DNA from: Ctena decussata
Taxonomy: Eukaryota; Mollusca; Bivalvia; Lucinida; Lucinidae
NCBI GenBank assembly: GCA_963989385.1
Contig: OZ022502.1
Location: forward strand, 13,565,001-13,629,000
Length of the DNA stretch: 64,000 nt
Direction of reading: 5' to 3'
Made by a program: the position numbers and the translations under genes. Positions 22,151 through 32,843 of this stretch are shown here, one piece after another (the first letter of the stretch is position 1; the number at the start of each line of letters is the position of its first letter). The notes below the pieces were generated by a model. The model was not told the DNA's origin. It saw only the letters and a list, made by a program, of their open reading frames with translations, and made no database searches.

Positions 22151-22527
22151 ATGTGATGGTCTGGTTCCGGGCCTGAGGGAAAATTGAATTTTGGTCAGAG
22201 GAAGTCAGGGAATTTCATTCCAGACTAAAAGTGAGCACCCTGTCACTAGAAGAGTTAACCAGTCCTAGAATATAACGACTTCTTAAGCTGATGATGATTT
22301 AGACAACGGACTCTAGTATTTATGTCCCAAAACGATATGTTTTTACTTACGCTTTAATAAAATCTTAGTCATCTCTATCGTACTTGTCAGTGATGTGAGC
22401 TGTATTTTGACAATTTTGTTTTATTTTTGTCTCGAAAAAACGCGTAATTTCCATTAGAGCACACTCTTTGACAACCAGCACATCTTCCAGAAGCATGAGG
22501 AAACATGATTGCAAGTGCAGACAATTT

Positions 22528-22747
22528 GAGCTGCGACACGAGAAAACCAACAAAATGGTTGTGCGCCCAGTGCAGACTCAGTCTGAACAGCCTGAACATC
22601 CGCCCAGTATGATCAGACTCTTCCCTAAGCGTTAAAGGGTAGCTAAGGGTCTAAGCTACCTTCATGCGGACAGCGAAGACTGCCCAGGCTGAGCCGAGTC
22701 TGCACTTGGCGCACAACCACTTTATTCGTTTTCTCGTATCGCGGCTC
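22528..22747. mobile_element. palindromic MITE GAGCCGCGACACG, full copy
   Basis: GAGCTGCGACACGAGAAAAC left, CGTATCGCGGCTC right, flanked by ATTT on both sides. The centre is in the opposite orientation to the 15840 copy (AGGGTCTAAGCTACCTTCAT). Confidence 0.85.
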
Positions 22748-22749
22748 AT

Positions 22750-23420
22750 TTGTGTTATTTTCAAAAGGACAAAAATAGAGACAGCTATTATAAGGATTTT
22801 GGATGTCGCAGAAGTATTTTCGAACTTGATAACTCTCAAACTATGTCCGGTTGTACTAGATTTTTCCTTTACTTTCTAAATTTGCTCATACGCTTTGAAA
22901 CACGTATGTCTATGTTTTTACAGTACATTTTTCTTTATAGATAAGATTTCAAACTTTTTTTTTACGGGGCTTATTTTCCTGGCTTTAACTTGAACTGTAG
23001 CTCGCTGGCAAAACTGGTTGCGACATTTACAAGATTGACAAATTATTTTGACTTCAGGTTTGCTACGGAGAAAGGTCGCGTGATGCAAATAATGATTATT
23101 TTTCTTCATTTTACCCTAATTATCTGTTCATTTAATGCACTGGTATATAAAAACTGCCTGCCATATTATGGGAATAACATTTTCAATTATGTCACGTCAC
23201 GCAAAATTTCCCTTTTAAATATCATACATTCAAAATATTTGATTTTCAAATTGAGAGAGAGAAAAAAAAAATACGCCCCAGTATTCCAGAAAAGGCATCT
23301 TCTATAGGAATGAATTTTATTTGTGTGGATTTTACCGATGTGTTATCGCCGGTGAAATTCTCACAAACATAACAAGAAAACATTAATGCACAGCATCAAT
23401 ACGTCGGGAAACTCAGTCAT
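22750..23420. other. no gene seen
   Basis: AT-rich unique-looking sequence. A 105-codon plus frame at 22990-23307 is rich in F, I, L and S, and I see no domain or splice context. Confidence 0.35.
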
Positions 23421-23424
23421 ATTT

Positions 23425-23660
23425 GAGCTGCGACATGAGAAAACCAACAATGTGGTTGTGCGCCCAGCGCAGACTCAGATCAGCCTGGGCAACCGCCTAG
23501 TCCGCTCAGACTTTTCGCTAAGCGCTTAAAGGGTAGCCAAGGGTCTAAGCTACCACCATGCGGACAGCGAGGACTCTGATCAGACTGGGCGGATGCCCAG
23601 GCTGATCTGAGTCTGCGCTGGGCGCACAACCACATTGTTGGTTTTCTCGCGTCGCGGCTC
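23425..23660. mobile_element. palindromic MITE GAGCCGCGACACG, full copy
   Basis: GAGCTGCGACATGAGAAAAC and the mirrored CTCGCGTCGCGGCTC, flanked by ATTT on both sides. The interior is nearly complete. Confidence 0.87.
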
Positions 23661-24210
23661 ATTTATCTTTTCCCACCTGAAACTGTGGACACACTAAGGA
23701 CCGTTGACACTAGCGAACTATATCAAATTGAATAGTTATCTCACGAGTTCACACTGAGATGGTTAAGAGCAAACTAATCGACATTAAGTTAAACCTGGCC
23801 CAATGAGTGAACCTGGATTGTTAGTCCACTTTCTTGAGTTATGATGTTATACATGTGGGCTACTTGCCAAAACTTACACTCTTGAAAACTCTAAGATACC
23901 CAAATACAATTATTATGTCTGTATATATTAGCTTTCCTTTATCTTCATTGAATTTTTTTTGTACACCAAAGGTGTATCGTACGTGAATAGTCAATGCACA
24001 TACTACATGGAAGGCCGAACACTTGTGACAAATTGAGGTTCATAAAGGGAAATATATATATATTTTTATTACTGTGACTTTAATCCAGCAAAATTCAGAT
24101 ATTCACAAACTTAGTTGCCAAATCAACCAAGTCATTCCTCAGTATGCCAGCGACAGATACATATTTGTTTTGATTGTTTTTATCTGCAAAAGGTGAATCA
24201 TTATAAAACT

Positions 24211-24466
24211 ATTAGTTATCCCCACTGGTAACCCCAAACCTTAGGAAGAAAAAAGCTTTCCGAATGCATCTACACTTCACAAAGTCAACGTTAAAAAGAT
24301 ACGTTGGGCTCCTGTCCGGCATAAAAAATATTAGTTAACCCCACTGGTAGCCCCAAAAGCTAGGAAGAAAACAAAAGTTTTTCGAATGCATAAGTTTACA
24401 CTTCACCACCTCACAAAGTCAACGTAAAATATATACGCCGGGCTCCTGCCCGGCGTAAATAAATCC
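24211..24466 (+). repeat. two tandem ~119-bp units
   Basis: ATTAGTTATCCCCACTGGTA starts the first unit and ATTAGTTAACCCCACTGGTA the second. Both continue through AGGAAGAAAA, CGAATGCAT, TTCAC, CAAAGTCAACGT, and end in GGGCTCCTGYCCGGC. The function is unknown; it could be part of a larger element. Confidence 0.7.
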
Positions 24467-24674
24467 CTTTGGGCTGTATGCTAAGTTTGTGAGTGATTCG
24501 CCGGCGTTTAAACATCCATAAAATCCACAAAAATAAAATTTCTTTCTTATAAATCCAACTCAGTCATTTTTATCTTAAAATGCCAGCTATATTGAGTACT
24601 TTAGAAATTGCCGCAAAGCAAATAGTCCAAGTAGGTATCCGTTTCTGGTTCAGAGGATTTATCGAAGTATAAAT

Positions 24675-24910
24675 GAGCCGCGACACGACAAAACCAACAA
24701 TGTGGTTGTGCGCCCAGCGCAGACTCAGATCAGCCTGGGCATCCGCCCAGTCTGATCAGAGTCTTCGCTGTCCGCATGGAGAAAGCTTAGACCCTTAGCT
24801 ACCCTTTAAGCACTTAATAAAGAGTCTGATTAAACTGGGCGGATGCCCAGGCTGTTCTGAGTCTACGCTGGGCGCACAACCGCATTGTTGGTTTTGTCGT
24901 GTCGCGGCTC
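24675..24910. mobile_element. palindromic MITE GAGCCGCGACACG, full copy
   Basis: 236 bp, with near-perfect arms GAGCCGCGACACGACAAAAC and TTTTGTCGTGTCGCGGCTC. Flanked by AAAT on both sides. Confidence 0.9.
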
Positions 24911-25580
24911 AAATGCCGTTATCTGTACGCTCTTGCACTACATTAACAGTAGACAATTGATTAGACTACACAAAGTGATTCTTTACAGACGGATTACAGA
25001 CAGATTTCTTCAAAAATATGGAAACTGCCAAATAAAAGAAAATAGTGTAGAGGGGTTGGGGATGGGGAACAGACTTTCTTTTAATCATCTGCAGTACTAT
25101 GCGACACTCCTTACGCCCTGTAGTTGTTAAGAATAAATTAAGAATAGCACGAAAAATAACGAAAACAAAATGAGGTTGCATTCAGTTGCGTAAGAAATAT
25201 TGACTGCTCAGCTTTATGGCACTTAAGTGACCACAACTGTCGAGGATCAGACCATTTGTCACAAACTGCACGATTTATAATCCTACTTGTACTATTTTAG
25301 ACTATGGTGATACTGAAACGGCACTGTACGTCAATAATACATTTACGTATATAACGCTATTTCAGTATCAAATCGTGTCTCCTCCTACAGAGCCCTTGTA
25401 TACAGCCCTGCGACAAAGACAGAAATCTCTGGGGCAACACAGTTTGGATCATAACAGAAACATTTTCTAACCTAGATCATTTAAATTACCAGTACTTATA
25501 AGTCTCAATAGTTCAAAAATTTTTTTTACATATAAACGGTGATTGAATATCTTCCTCAAGTTTGTTGGTTAATGACAAAA

Positions 25581-25984
25581 TACCAAACAAAAAAAAGAAA
25601 CGCACACTGTAAGATTTTCCCGTTTGATTTACCTTATATAGCATGATTAGAAAATGTCTAAAAATGCGTATTTCTGATCAAATCTTGTTAAAACTTTATC
25701 ATGGCGTAGACGAGTATCTGAACCTTCCATGTGCATGAAAAATACGCATTAATGAAATCGTTGACAATGGTCTCTTATTGAAAACTGCGACATTGAAAAC
25801 TGACCCCTGCCTTGTTCAGAGATGCGTCACAAGTACTGAATCGACACAATTGAATGAAATTTTCGGGTTGAACTGTCCGATTGTCTACCTCTAACACTGA
25901 TTGAGTTATTTCTTTTAAATTGTTTGCAATTTCCAAGAAAATACAGAAATATTACCTTGTGCGTTTCTTTTTTTTTGTTTGGTA
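25581..25984. mobile_element. MITE with TACCAAACAAAAAAAAG termini
   Basis: TACCAAACAAAAAAAAGAAA then CGCACA at the left is mirrored at the right end (TGTGCGTTTC through TTTGGTA). 404 bp, no open frame. TA lies at both edges. Confidence 0.75.
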
Positions 25985-26045
25985 TTTATAACCTTGTGAT
26001 CTAAGTATTTGCTCTCGCATCACGATAAAGCATTGCTAATTTTCA

Positions 26046-26089
26046 AATAAATAAATAAATAAATAAATGAATAAATAAATAAATAAAAT
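26046..26089. repeat. (AAAT)n microsatellite
   Basis: Eleven tetranucleotide units with one G substitution. Confidence 0.9.
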
Positions 26090-26192
26090 GTACATTTAGA
26101 TTGATTCTGGTTGCTGAACCTGAGTCACTCTGGCACAGTGGCCAGCTGGCTAAAGACGAACACCGAGGACCGGAGCCGAGCAACTATATATT

Positions 26193-26401
26193 AGCCGCGA
26201 CACGAGAAAACCAGCAATGTGGTTGTGCGCCCGCCCGCCCAGTCTGATCAGAGTCTTCGCTGTCCGCATGAAGGTAGCTTGGTCCCTTAGCTACCCTTTA
26301 AGCGCTTAGCAAAGAGTCTGATCAACTTGTCGGATGCCTAGGCTGATCTGAGTCTGCACTGGTCGCACGACCACTTTGTTGCTTTTCTCGTGTCGCGACT
26401 C
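26193..26401. mobile_element. palindromic MITE GAGCCGCGACACG, copy with deleted arm part
   Basis: Starts TTAGCCGCGACACGAGAAAA (first G lost) and ends CGTGTCGCGACTC. The left arm lacks the CAGACTCAGATCAGCC portion. Confidence 0.82.
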
Positions 26402-26682
26402 AATTATATTGCAGACAACAATAATCCGAATCAAAAGCAACTCTGTCATTTTGATTTTGTCTGAAGGAAAGATTTTGCGTTTCTAGGAGCAAGTTCTTTC
26501 CTTTAAGAGTAGAATCTCTTTTGAAAGTGCTTCATCCCCGAGGAAAGAAACAGGAAATAAACAAAGTTGTTCTCCTTTGTATAAATGGAGTAAATTCTAG
26601 AGATATACCCATTCCCCTTAAAATAAGGGCTTATTGCTTGTAGTTTGTCTTTTTGAAGAACGTCACTGATGAAAGCATTATT

Positions 26683-26924
26683 GAGCTGCGAAACGAACAA
26701 ACCAACAAAAGAGTTTTTAAGCCCAACGAAGACTCGGATCAGCCCGGGCATTTGTACGGCCTGACCAGAGTCTTCGCCGTGCGCTTGAATGGTAGCTAAG
26801 GGTCTTATCTACCTCCATGCCGACAGCGAAGACTCTGCTCAGACTGGATGGATGCCCAGACTGGTTTGAGTCTTCGCATGGCGTACGTGTACGCAGCTTT
26901 GTTGGTTTTCTCGTGTCGCGGCTC
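26683..26924. mobile_element. palindromic MITE GAGCCGCGACACG, diverged copy
   Basis: GAGCTGCGAAACGAACAAAC left and TTTTCTCGTGTCGCGGCTC right. It lies only 281 bp from the previous copy. Its centre is in the opposite orientation. Confidence 0.82.
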
Positions 26925-27205
26925 ATTTCCAAATGTCAACAAATTGTGACCGGTGTACTAATGTTTATTAACTGTGATAAATGGATTTGTATGTGATATT
27001 TACCAAGCTTTGCGTGTTGATAGTAATTGTAATTATTTCTAATTATGTATCTTCTGTTTTGATTACTTAAAGGAACGCAAACAAACTGATTTTGTTTGCA
27101 GTTGAAAATGTCATGCAAAGCTGTCCCATCAAACTATATCTAAGTTACGTTTAAAGATTAAACAGAATCTCAACAGAATCTTAAACATGTAAAAGTTTAT
27201 ATCAT

Positions 27206-27436
27206 TGGGCGTATTCGACTGGGCCTTTCGTGGTTCACGATTCTTTGCGTGATGCTATTAAAAAGTGCTTCACGCGAAGAATCGTGAAACCGCTGACGAA
27301 ACGCCCAGCACGAAACGCCCTTCGACTAGAATAAAACAGTGTTTCACGCTAAGAATCGAAAAGCACGAAACGCTCAATCGTATACGCCCATAGAAAAAGT
27401 GCTTCACAAGCTTGGAACGCTCAGTCGAATACGCTC
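27206..27436. repeat. foldback-like repeat with GGGCGTATTCGACTGGGC ends
   Basis: GGGCGTATTCGACTGGG at the left and CAGTCGAATACGCTC at the right are inverted. Inside are repeated CACGATTCTT..GTGAAGC and CGTGAAACGCCC motifs in both orientations. Probably a MITE; the target duplication is unclear. Confidence 0.55.
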
Positions 27437-27789
27437 ATTAAATACTAAAAACTGGCACATTGGAAAGTTTCAAAATTGTTTATTTTCACAAATAAAGGGT
27501 AGGCGCACATATACAGCGAGCGACGGAGTGCCAAAAGAATCATTTCACGTCTTCAGGGTATCTTCTGGTACACCATGCGAGTAAATAGTTCACTCGCATG
27601 TCGTATGACGCTCGCAGAATGTAAATATGATTTCATTTTTATTTTAGCTACCTAAGAGCAAATTCTTTCTTTTAAGAGTTGATACAATTTTGGAAGCGCT
27701 TCGTCGTCATAGAAAGCAAATAGAAAGTCACAAAGCACAAAGGTATACTTCCCCATTGTTGAAATGACAAGAAAAAACATGCAGGTTTA

Positions 27790-27833
27790 CTCTCTGCTCT
27801 AGAGGGAACTCTTTGAAATTTTAATTTTACTTC
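27790..27833 (+). repeat. partial upstream unit of the hammerhead repeat
   Basis: TCTCTGCTCTAGAGGGAACT, then CTTTGAAATTTTAATTTTAC duplicates the 3' end of the full unit at 28172-28214, 383 bp downstream. It shows that the ribozyme-bearing repeat was once in at least a partial tandem. Confidence 0.65.
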
Positions 27834-27888
27834 GTTGCAGCTGGTCTTGTGCCGTGTGGCGGCCGTAAAACGCCTCCCCGTACTTCAT

Positions 27889-28214
27889 CCATAGTGCAGA
27901 TTATATTTTATTTTCGTCCTTTGAGATCAGAGGATATATTCTGAGAAATCAGAAATTTGAGATTGGTTTAGACTCTTATTCTAGACGATTGTCTTTTATA
28001 TTATTTGGACCCTTTTTGATAGTAATCAGTCGTTGAATCGACTGTCCAATTAAAATTCAGAAATTACAGTTTGCTTTTCTCCGGTTTCGTCACCAGATAT
28101 TATTAAGGTCACTGATGAGGCTTTATTAGCCGAAACTACGTAGTCTGGCCCATGTTCCTTCTTCTGAATGTGTTCTCTGCTCTAGAAGGAACTCTTTGAG
28201 ATTTTAATTTTACT
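27889..28214 (+). mobile_element. hammerhead-ribozyme-bearing repeat, copy 1
   Basis: This is colinear with 29865-30172 in the same orientation. Shared blocks include CCTTTGAGATC, TTCTGAGAAA.CAGAAATTT, AGAAATTACAGT.TGCTTTTC, the ribozyme, TGGCCCATGTT and AAGGAACTCTTT.AGATTTTA. No coding capacity. Small non-coding repeats with type I hammerheads are known as retrozymes and as parts of Penelope-like element ends in bivalves and other animals. Which of the two this is cannot be settled here. Confidence 0.65.
28107..28150 (+). ncRNA. type I hammerhead ribozyme, copy 1
   Basis: The core elements are in order. Stem I 5' strand GGTCA (28107-28111) is followed by CTGATGA (28112-28118). Stem II is GGC-loop-GCC (28119-28131), then GAA (28132-28134). 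The short palindromic stem III is ACTACGTAGT (28135-28144). The cleavage triplet is GTC ending at 28145, and the stem I 3' strand TGGCC (28146-28150) pairs with GGTCA over five base pairs, one a G-U. All invariant core bases of the hammerhead family are present. The very short stem III is typical of the forms found in animal retroelements. Self-cleavage is inferred from sequence. Confidence 0.82.
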
Positions 28215-29400
28215 AGTAGACCATAACTAGACTCAGACTTGTCTAACTATCCGCGACGCCTAAATAGAGCCTTATGTTCTCCTTTTGATTTTTGAGCGAA
28301 TACATGAATGTATGAATATCCATTTTACACTTTTACCAAGGGAAACAACTGTGAAATCCTGTTTGCTTCTCGGGGCGAAAGAAGAATGCCTGTCAAAAAG
28401 GGATGCTATAAAGGAAAGCATTTCGGAAATTCGGAGAGCAAAATTCTTCCTAGGTTAGGGTAAGCTTTTGCTGTTCGCTAAAGTTCGCTTCTACAACTTA
28501 ACAATAATACATTTGGTGTTACCGTTTAAAGTCGAAGATACTAGCCTGCAGTGCATTTTACCAAGATCATGGCACAAGTGCAGATGAGTTTTCTAGCCTG
28601 TTTGCGTGATAAGCCTGAAGTTTCTGATTAAAGTTTCTTTGAACTGGAAAGGACACGCTTGTTTCTCTACCGAATATAATCCAATAGTCATCGCTTAATG
28701 CTGTTTTGTCACGCAAGGAATGCATGTCTTTCGAAACACACAATGACACCTTTCATTATTTCGTAAATTAGGTTTCCTATGCCATGATTTTGCTTTACAG
28801 TTTTTTTCTATTGTTTTTTTTTCAGCGTTATTCAGCAAACAAGTTTGTTTTCTTTATCAAACAACATAATGCATTGGTTCGTGGAGTAGCGACACTTAAC
28901 TTTTCACTTTTGCGTTTGGGTTAGGGGCATATTTCCGCAGTGATTAAGGTTTTGCTGCTGTATTTTGTATGATTTCTGGTCAGGACTTCCTTATTTTTGT
29001 TTTATGTAAGGAAGCATCTAGTAACAATGTTGCTCAGCTTCCATTTGAATTTCGTTTGTCCTCACCTTTTAAAGGAAGAGTTTTACATTGTTTTAAATTA
29101 TATTTTATTCCTTTGCAATACTAAGTATTCACACAGATTGGAGGGCTTTGGCAGGCAGGAAAAGGCCCAATCCCTGAAGCCTCTCTCCCAACTGGATGGT
29201 ACATGTGTGCACAGCTGCACAGATAGGGGCTTGTATCACTAATTTCCAAGTTGAAGTCATAGTTGTCACAAGAATGCAGCAGTAGCAGAATATCCCAGTG
29301 AAACGTGAAATCTGTCTACACAGCCATGTGAACAGACTGCTTTCAACAAGAGTATTTTGCTATTTCAAGGACTGTCACATGTAAAACTAAATTCCTTCAG
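28215..29400. other. no gene seen between the two hammerhead repeats
   Basis: About 1.2 kb without recognisable coding sequence, terminal repeats or RT/GIY-YIG motifs. An 81-codon plus frame at 28997-29242 has no domain I know. Confidence 0.4.
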
Positions 29401-29726
29401 GTACATTTCACTTAATAATAACTGTCTGTAACCTTTGCACCATGAATAGTTTGTTACATCCCCTTGGAAACAGTCATACACAAAAAACTTGTAAAAATAA
29501 CTGTTACATGGTAGCCATTTTGAATCAGTCATATACTGGCCATTTGATTGGCTAAAATTAACATTCAAGTCTATCAACCAGTCAGATTCTACTTCCTAAT
29601 GACAACATTGTGTCAATTATTTTGACGTGTGTTACATTTTACTTTTCCACAGAGGATTTTTTTTAACAAACTATTCATTTTATTTTATTTTAAGGGTACA
29701 GTTGGTTATTGTTAAGTGAAATGTAC
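29401..29726. mobile_element. MITE with GTACATTTCACTTAA termini
   Basis: GTACATTTCACTTAATAATA at the left is mirrored by TTATTGTTAAGTGAAATGTAC at the right. 326 bp, non-coding. It sits between the two hammerhead repeats. Confidence 0.72.
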
Positions 29727-29864
29727 ATGTAGAAGATCAGTTTTAGTATATAGAATTGGTGTGTAGAATTACAAAGTTCATTGGACTAAGTCTTGTATTT
29801 TGTAAAGTTAAGCGAGCGTTAGCGAATAACAAGACTCGGACAAATCTGCGGGTCCACGCACTAA

Positions 29865-30172
29865 CATTAGAGCAGTATAATCCTTTGAGATCGGAGGACA
29901 TTTTCTGAGAAAACAGAAATTTTTGATAGATTTAGACACTTTTTCTAGATCATCACTTTTAAATCATTACGACATCTTTCAACACTTATCAGTCTTTCAG
30001 TCGACTTCCTCATTAAAGTTTAGAAATTACAGTATGCTTTTCTCTGGCTTTCATCGCCAGATATTGCCAGGGACACTGATGAGGCTTGATTTGCCGAAAC
30101 TTAGAAGTATGGCCCATGTTTCTTCTTTCGAATATGTTCTCTGATCTCCAAGGAACTCTTTAAGATTTTAAT
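29865..30172 (+). mobile_element. hammerhead-ribozyme-bearing repeat, copy 2
   Basis: Same order of conserved blocks as 27889-28214, with many substitutions and small indels, so the two copies are old or separately inserted. Same orientation, about 2 kb apart. Confidence 0.65.
30071..30114 (+). ncRNA. type I hammerhead ribozyme, copy 2 (one stem I mismatch)
   Basis: GGACA, then CTGATGA (30076-30082), stem II GGC-loop-GCC, GAA (30096-30098), stem III ACTTAGAAGT (30099-30108), cleavage triplet GTA ending at 30109, then TGGCC. Compared with copy 1, the fourth base pair of stem III changed from A-U to U-A, a compensatory change that keeps the pairing. Stem I has one A/G mismatch, so activity may be reduced. 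Confidence 0.75.
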
Positions 30173-30174
30173 TA

Positions 30175-30790
30175 TTGTTAGTTGATTGCATTTGCTATAG
30201 GATTTACAGGTAAATCACTTGATAGTAACATAATGTTTCTTTAGCAGAGTTGGGACATTTATTGACACCAAATATCCATTACCTTTAGGTCATATTGGTT
30301 AACAGCGTCTAAATGTTCGTGGGATTATTGGATAAATTAGATATAGAGAAATCAAAATGTCTAAGTTCTGTTTTTCTTCTTTGCAAATTCATTTCTCAAG
30401 GCAGGTAATCAATACATATTTGATGAAAGAATCACCCCTTTATGTCAGATGTCTAAAACAACGTTTTAGTGCAAAGATCCTTTTTCTGTCTTACATGCAT
30501 AAGACCAAACATAGTTTTGCCATCTGTTGAGTACGATGTTGTAAATTACACAGCTATATAAATTCTAGTACTAAAATATGCAGTTACAGCCAAGTTGAGC
30601 AACTTTTTGTACTCCAGCATCCTAGTTGAACCCACGAATTTATGTCCATGCATCTTGACAATTAAATGTGACAGGGCCATTACTGACCAGTAGTAGCAAA
30701 CAAATGTAGAAGCAAATATACTGATGTCCATGGTCTGTCTCGGAAACTCAGTTCAAAAGGCAACTTCTACGGAATTGCATATCGGGGGTT
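30175..30790. other. no gene seen
   Basis: AT-rich sequence without recognisable coding or repeat structure. Confidence 0.35.
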
Positions 30791-30792
30791 GG

Positions 30793-30862
30793 GGCCCCGA
30801 TAGCTCAGTCGGAAGAGAGGTTTACCTATAAACCGTAGACTGGCTACATACCTCTGCTTACT
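30793..30862 (+). repeat. tRNA-like SINE head fragment
   Basis: GCCCCGATAGCTCAGTCGGA has an A-box-like core. It is followed later by GGCTACATACCTCT, which also occurs in the tRNA-like sequence at 60951-61036. No B box or foldable acceptor stem follows, so it is not a functional tRNA gene. Confidence 0.5.
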
Positions 30863-31053
30863 GTACTGTCTAATGCCTGTTTGTACTGTTTACGGCGACA
30901 TTGAATATGAACATGCGTTTGCGCATGTCCACTTGTCGATTGCATGCGCACGAGTTGCTTGTTGATGCTTTCTATAACAATTGCCCTATGCACGCGCAAG
31001 TACTTTCGTACTTTGTCCCGTTCACTTTTACATGTTTTCTGTGTATGATTTAT

Positions 31054-31232
31054 TGGGCACATTCGGAACAATTACTGGGGTAAACCCGAGTAATACCTAG
31101 GTATTCCTGGTATTTCTCGGGCTATTCTAAGGTATGTTTATACCTGTGTATTTTTATACATATCCTCGAAAAGCTCGAGGAATACCTGGGTATTGCTCGG
31201 GTTACCCAAGTAATTATATCTAAAGTGCCCAT
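31054..31232. mobile_element. short foldback MITE (TGGGCAC ends)
   Basis: TGGGCAC..AATTACTGGGGTAAACCCGA through TAATACCTAGGTATTCC is mirrored by GGAATACCTGGGTATTGC through TAATTA..GTGCCC. 179 bp, non-coding. Confidence 0.7.
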
Positions 31233-31687
31233 TGCGTCTATCGTGAGACTGACTTTGTTCAGTCACAAGCGCATATAGTCATTATCACAGTAGACCAATA
31301 AAGAAACGAAACTAGCAGGTTGGGTTTAATGCTTCTTATGTGGAAAAAATGCGGATTGGATTATGATTCTTTTGACCAAGATCTCAAAATGTTTCTTGTA
31401 CAGACGTATGAACAACCTGAGTGGAGATGCAATATCAGCTGCATGAGTTGACAATGCGTCATGGTTATAATATGTAGATTTTAACCTCTTATTTCCATTT
31501 ACATAGTCCTTAATTTACAGGAAATTGCTTGATGACTTTCAGTTTGTATCCTTTCTGCACTGGTAGATTAAATGAAAATCATAAATTCATTGATCTAATG
31601 ATAGCCCTGTCTTTATATGATATGAAGTGAAAAGTGGTAGACAGTTTGTCAAAACTATCAGGTTTATAACTGCTTACTGAAATAATT

Positions 31688-31907
31688 GAGCCGCGACAAA
31701 AGCAACAAAGTGGCAAGTGCGTCCAGCGGAGACTCAGATCAGCTTGGGCATCCGTCCAGTCTGATCTGAGTCTTCGCTGTGCGCTTAAAGAGTAGCTATG
31801 GGTCTAAGCTACCTCCATTCCGACAGCGAAGACTTTTGTCAGACTAGGTTGATCCGAGTCCTCGCTGGCTGCACATGCCACTTTGTTTTTTTTTCATGGC
31901 AGGGCTC
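31688..31907. mobile_element. palindromic MITE GAGCCGCGACACG, diverged copy
   Basis: GAGCCGCGACAAAAGCAACA left and TTTTCATGGCAGGGCTC right. AATT/AATA flank it. The centre carries TAGCTATGGGTCTAAGCTAC. Confidence 0.8.
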
Positions 31908-32299
31908 AATATCATTCTGATGTTGTCAATAATAATCATAACCAGGTCAAATCGAGTCTGTAATGTTCGTTTCTACTGTAAATTTCTTGCTTCTAAATGA
32001 GCGAACTTTTCAGAACTTATTTAGGTCCAACACCTTATTTGTTTAAAACTTACAGTTACGTTAGAATATTAAGGGAGTGCCTGTCTTGCTGATAACACTT
32101 AGCTTAGGGAAAAGACGTATTTTAGTCCTACAGTATACATCACAAAGGTTTTTCAAAGAAAAAAAATAAATTAAAAAAGTAAATAAATAGAAAAAAAATA
32201 AAAGACATTACGGCTTCATTTTCATGACATCATCTTTCAGTGTTCAGTCTATGGACTTGTCCCTTACATTGCACAGGCAGTTAGATAGCACTGCATATA

Positions 32300-32710
32300 T
32301 GGGCCGTGTCATGTGAAAGAGATTTATAGGGTATATGAAAACAGCGATCTGTGCGACCGCATAGTCAGACCAGGGTATTGCAATAAGTTTTATTTCAAAA
32401 AGTAAATACTCGGATCAGCCTGTGCATATATACCAGCTGATCCTTTTCTATCATCCAAGACGTTCTAAGAGATTTTATTGGCAGCAGTGCAATGTAGCTA
32501 AAATTAGTTGGCATTGCATGCAAATGGATGATGTATATTCAGATTAGCCTGTGCATCAGCTCCTACTGATATTATGCTTCACATTTCATTTTTCAGATTT
32601 TATTGTATAAGAGAAAAAAGTAAACTCCAATTAGGTTGCACGGAGGCGCAGGCTGATCGAAGTTTTACCTGTGTGCACATGTCGTAGGTTTCATTTCATG
32701 CGACGCCAAT
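32300..32710. repeat. old foldback-like repeat immediately upstream of the C4-like gene
   Basis: CCGTGTCATGTGAAAGAG near 32305 and TTTCATTTCATGCGACGCC near 32690 look like decayed inverted ends. Inside are several CAGATTAGCCTGTGCAT-like stretches resembling the arms of the abundant MITE. It ends ~30 bp before the start codon, so it may contribute the proximal promoter. This is inference. Confidence 0.35.
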
Positions 32711-32741
32711 CATAACATTTACGAGAAGAAGCAAAGTAAAG

Positions 32742-32843
32742 ATGGAAATTTTGGTGAAAACTTGTGTTTATGTCTGTGTTGTCTTGGTTTTACTGGAATC
32801 TGCTGAATGCGGGTCTCTGAAACAGCAGCATGACAAACTTGAG
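32742..32843 (+). CDS. C4-like gene exon 1 (signal peptide)
   Basis: 34 codons from ATG at 32742 (context AAAGATGG) to the donor GAG|GTAAGAAAC. Encodes the signal peptide and the start of the helical region (SLKQQHDKLE). Confidence 0.78.
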
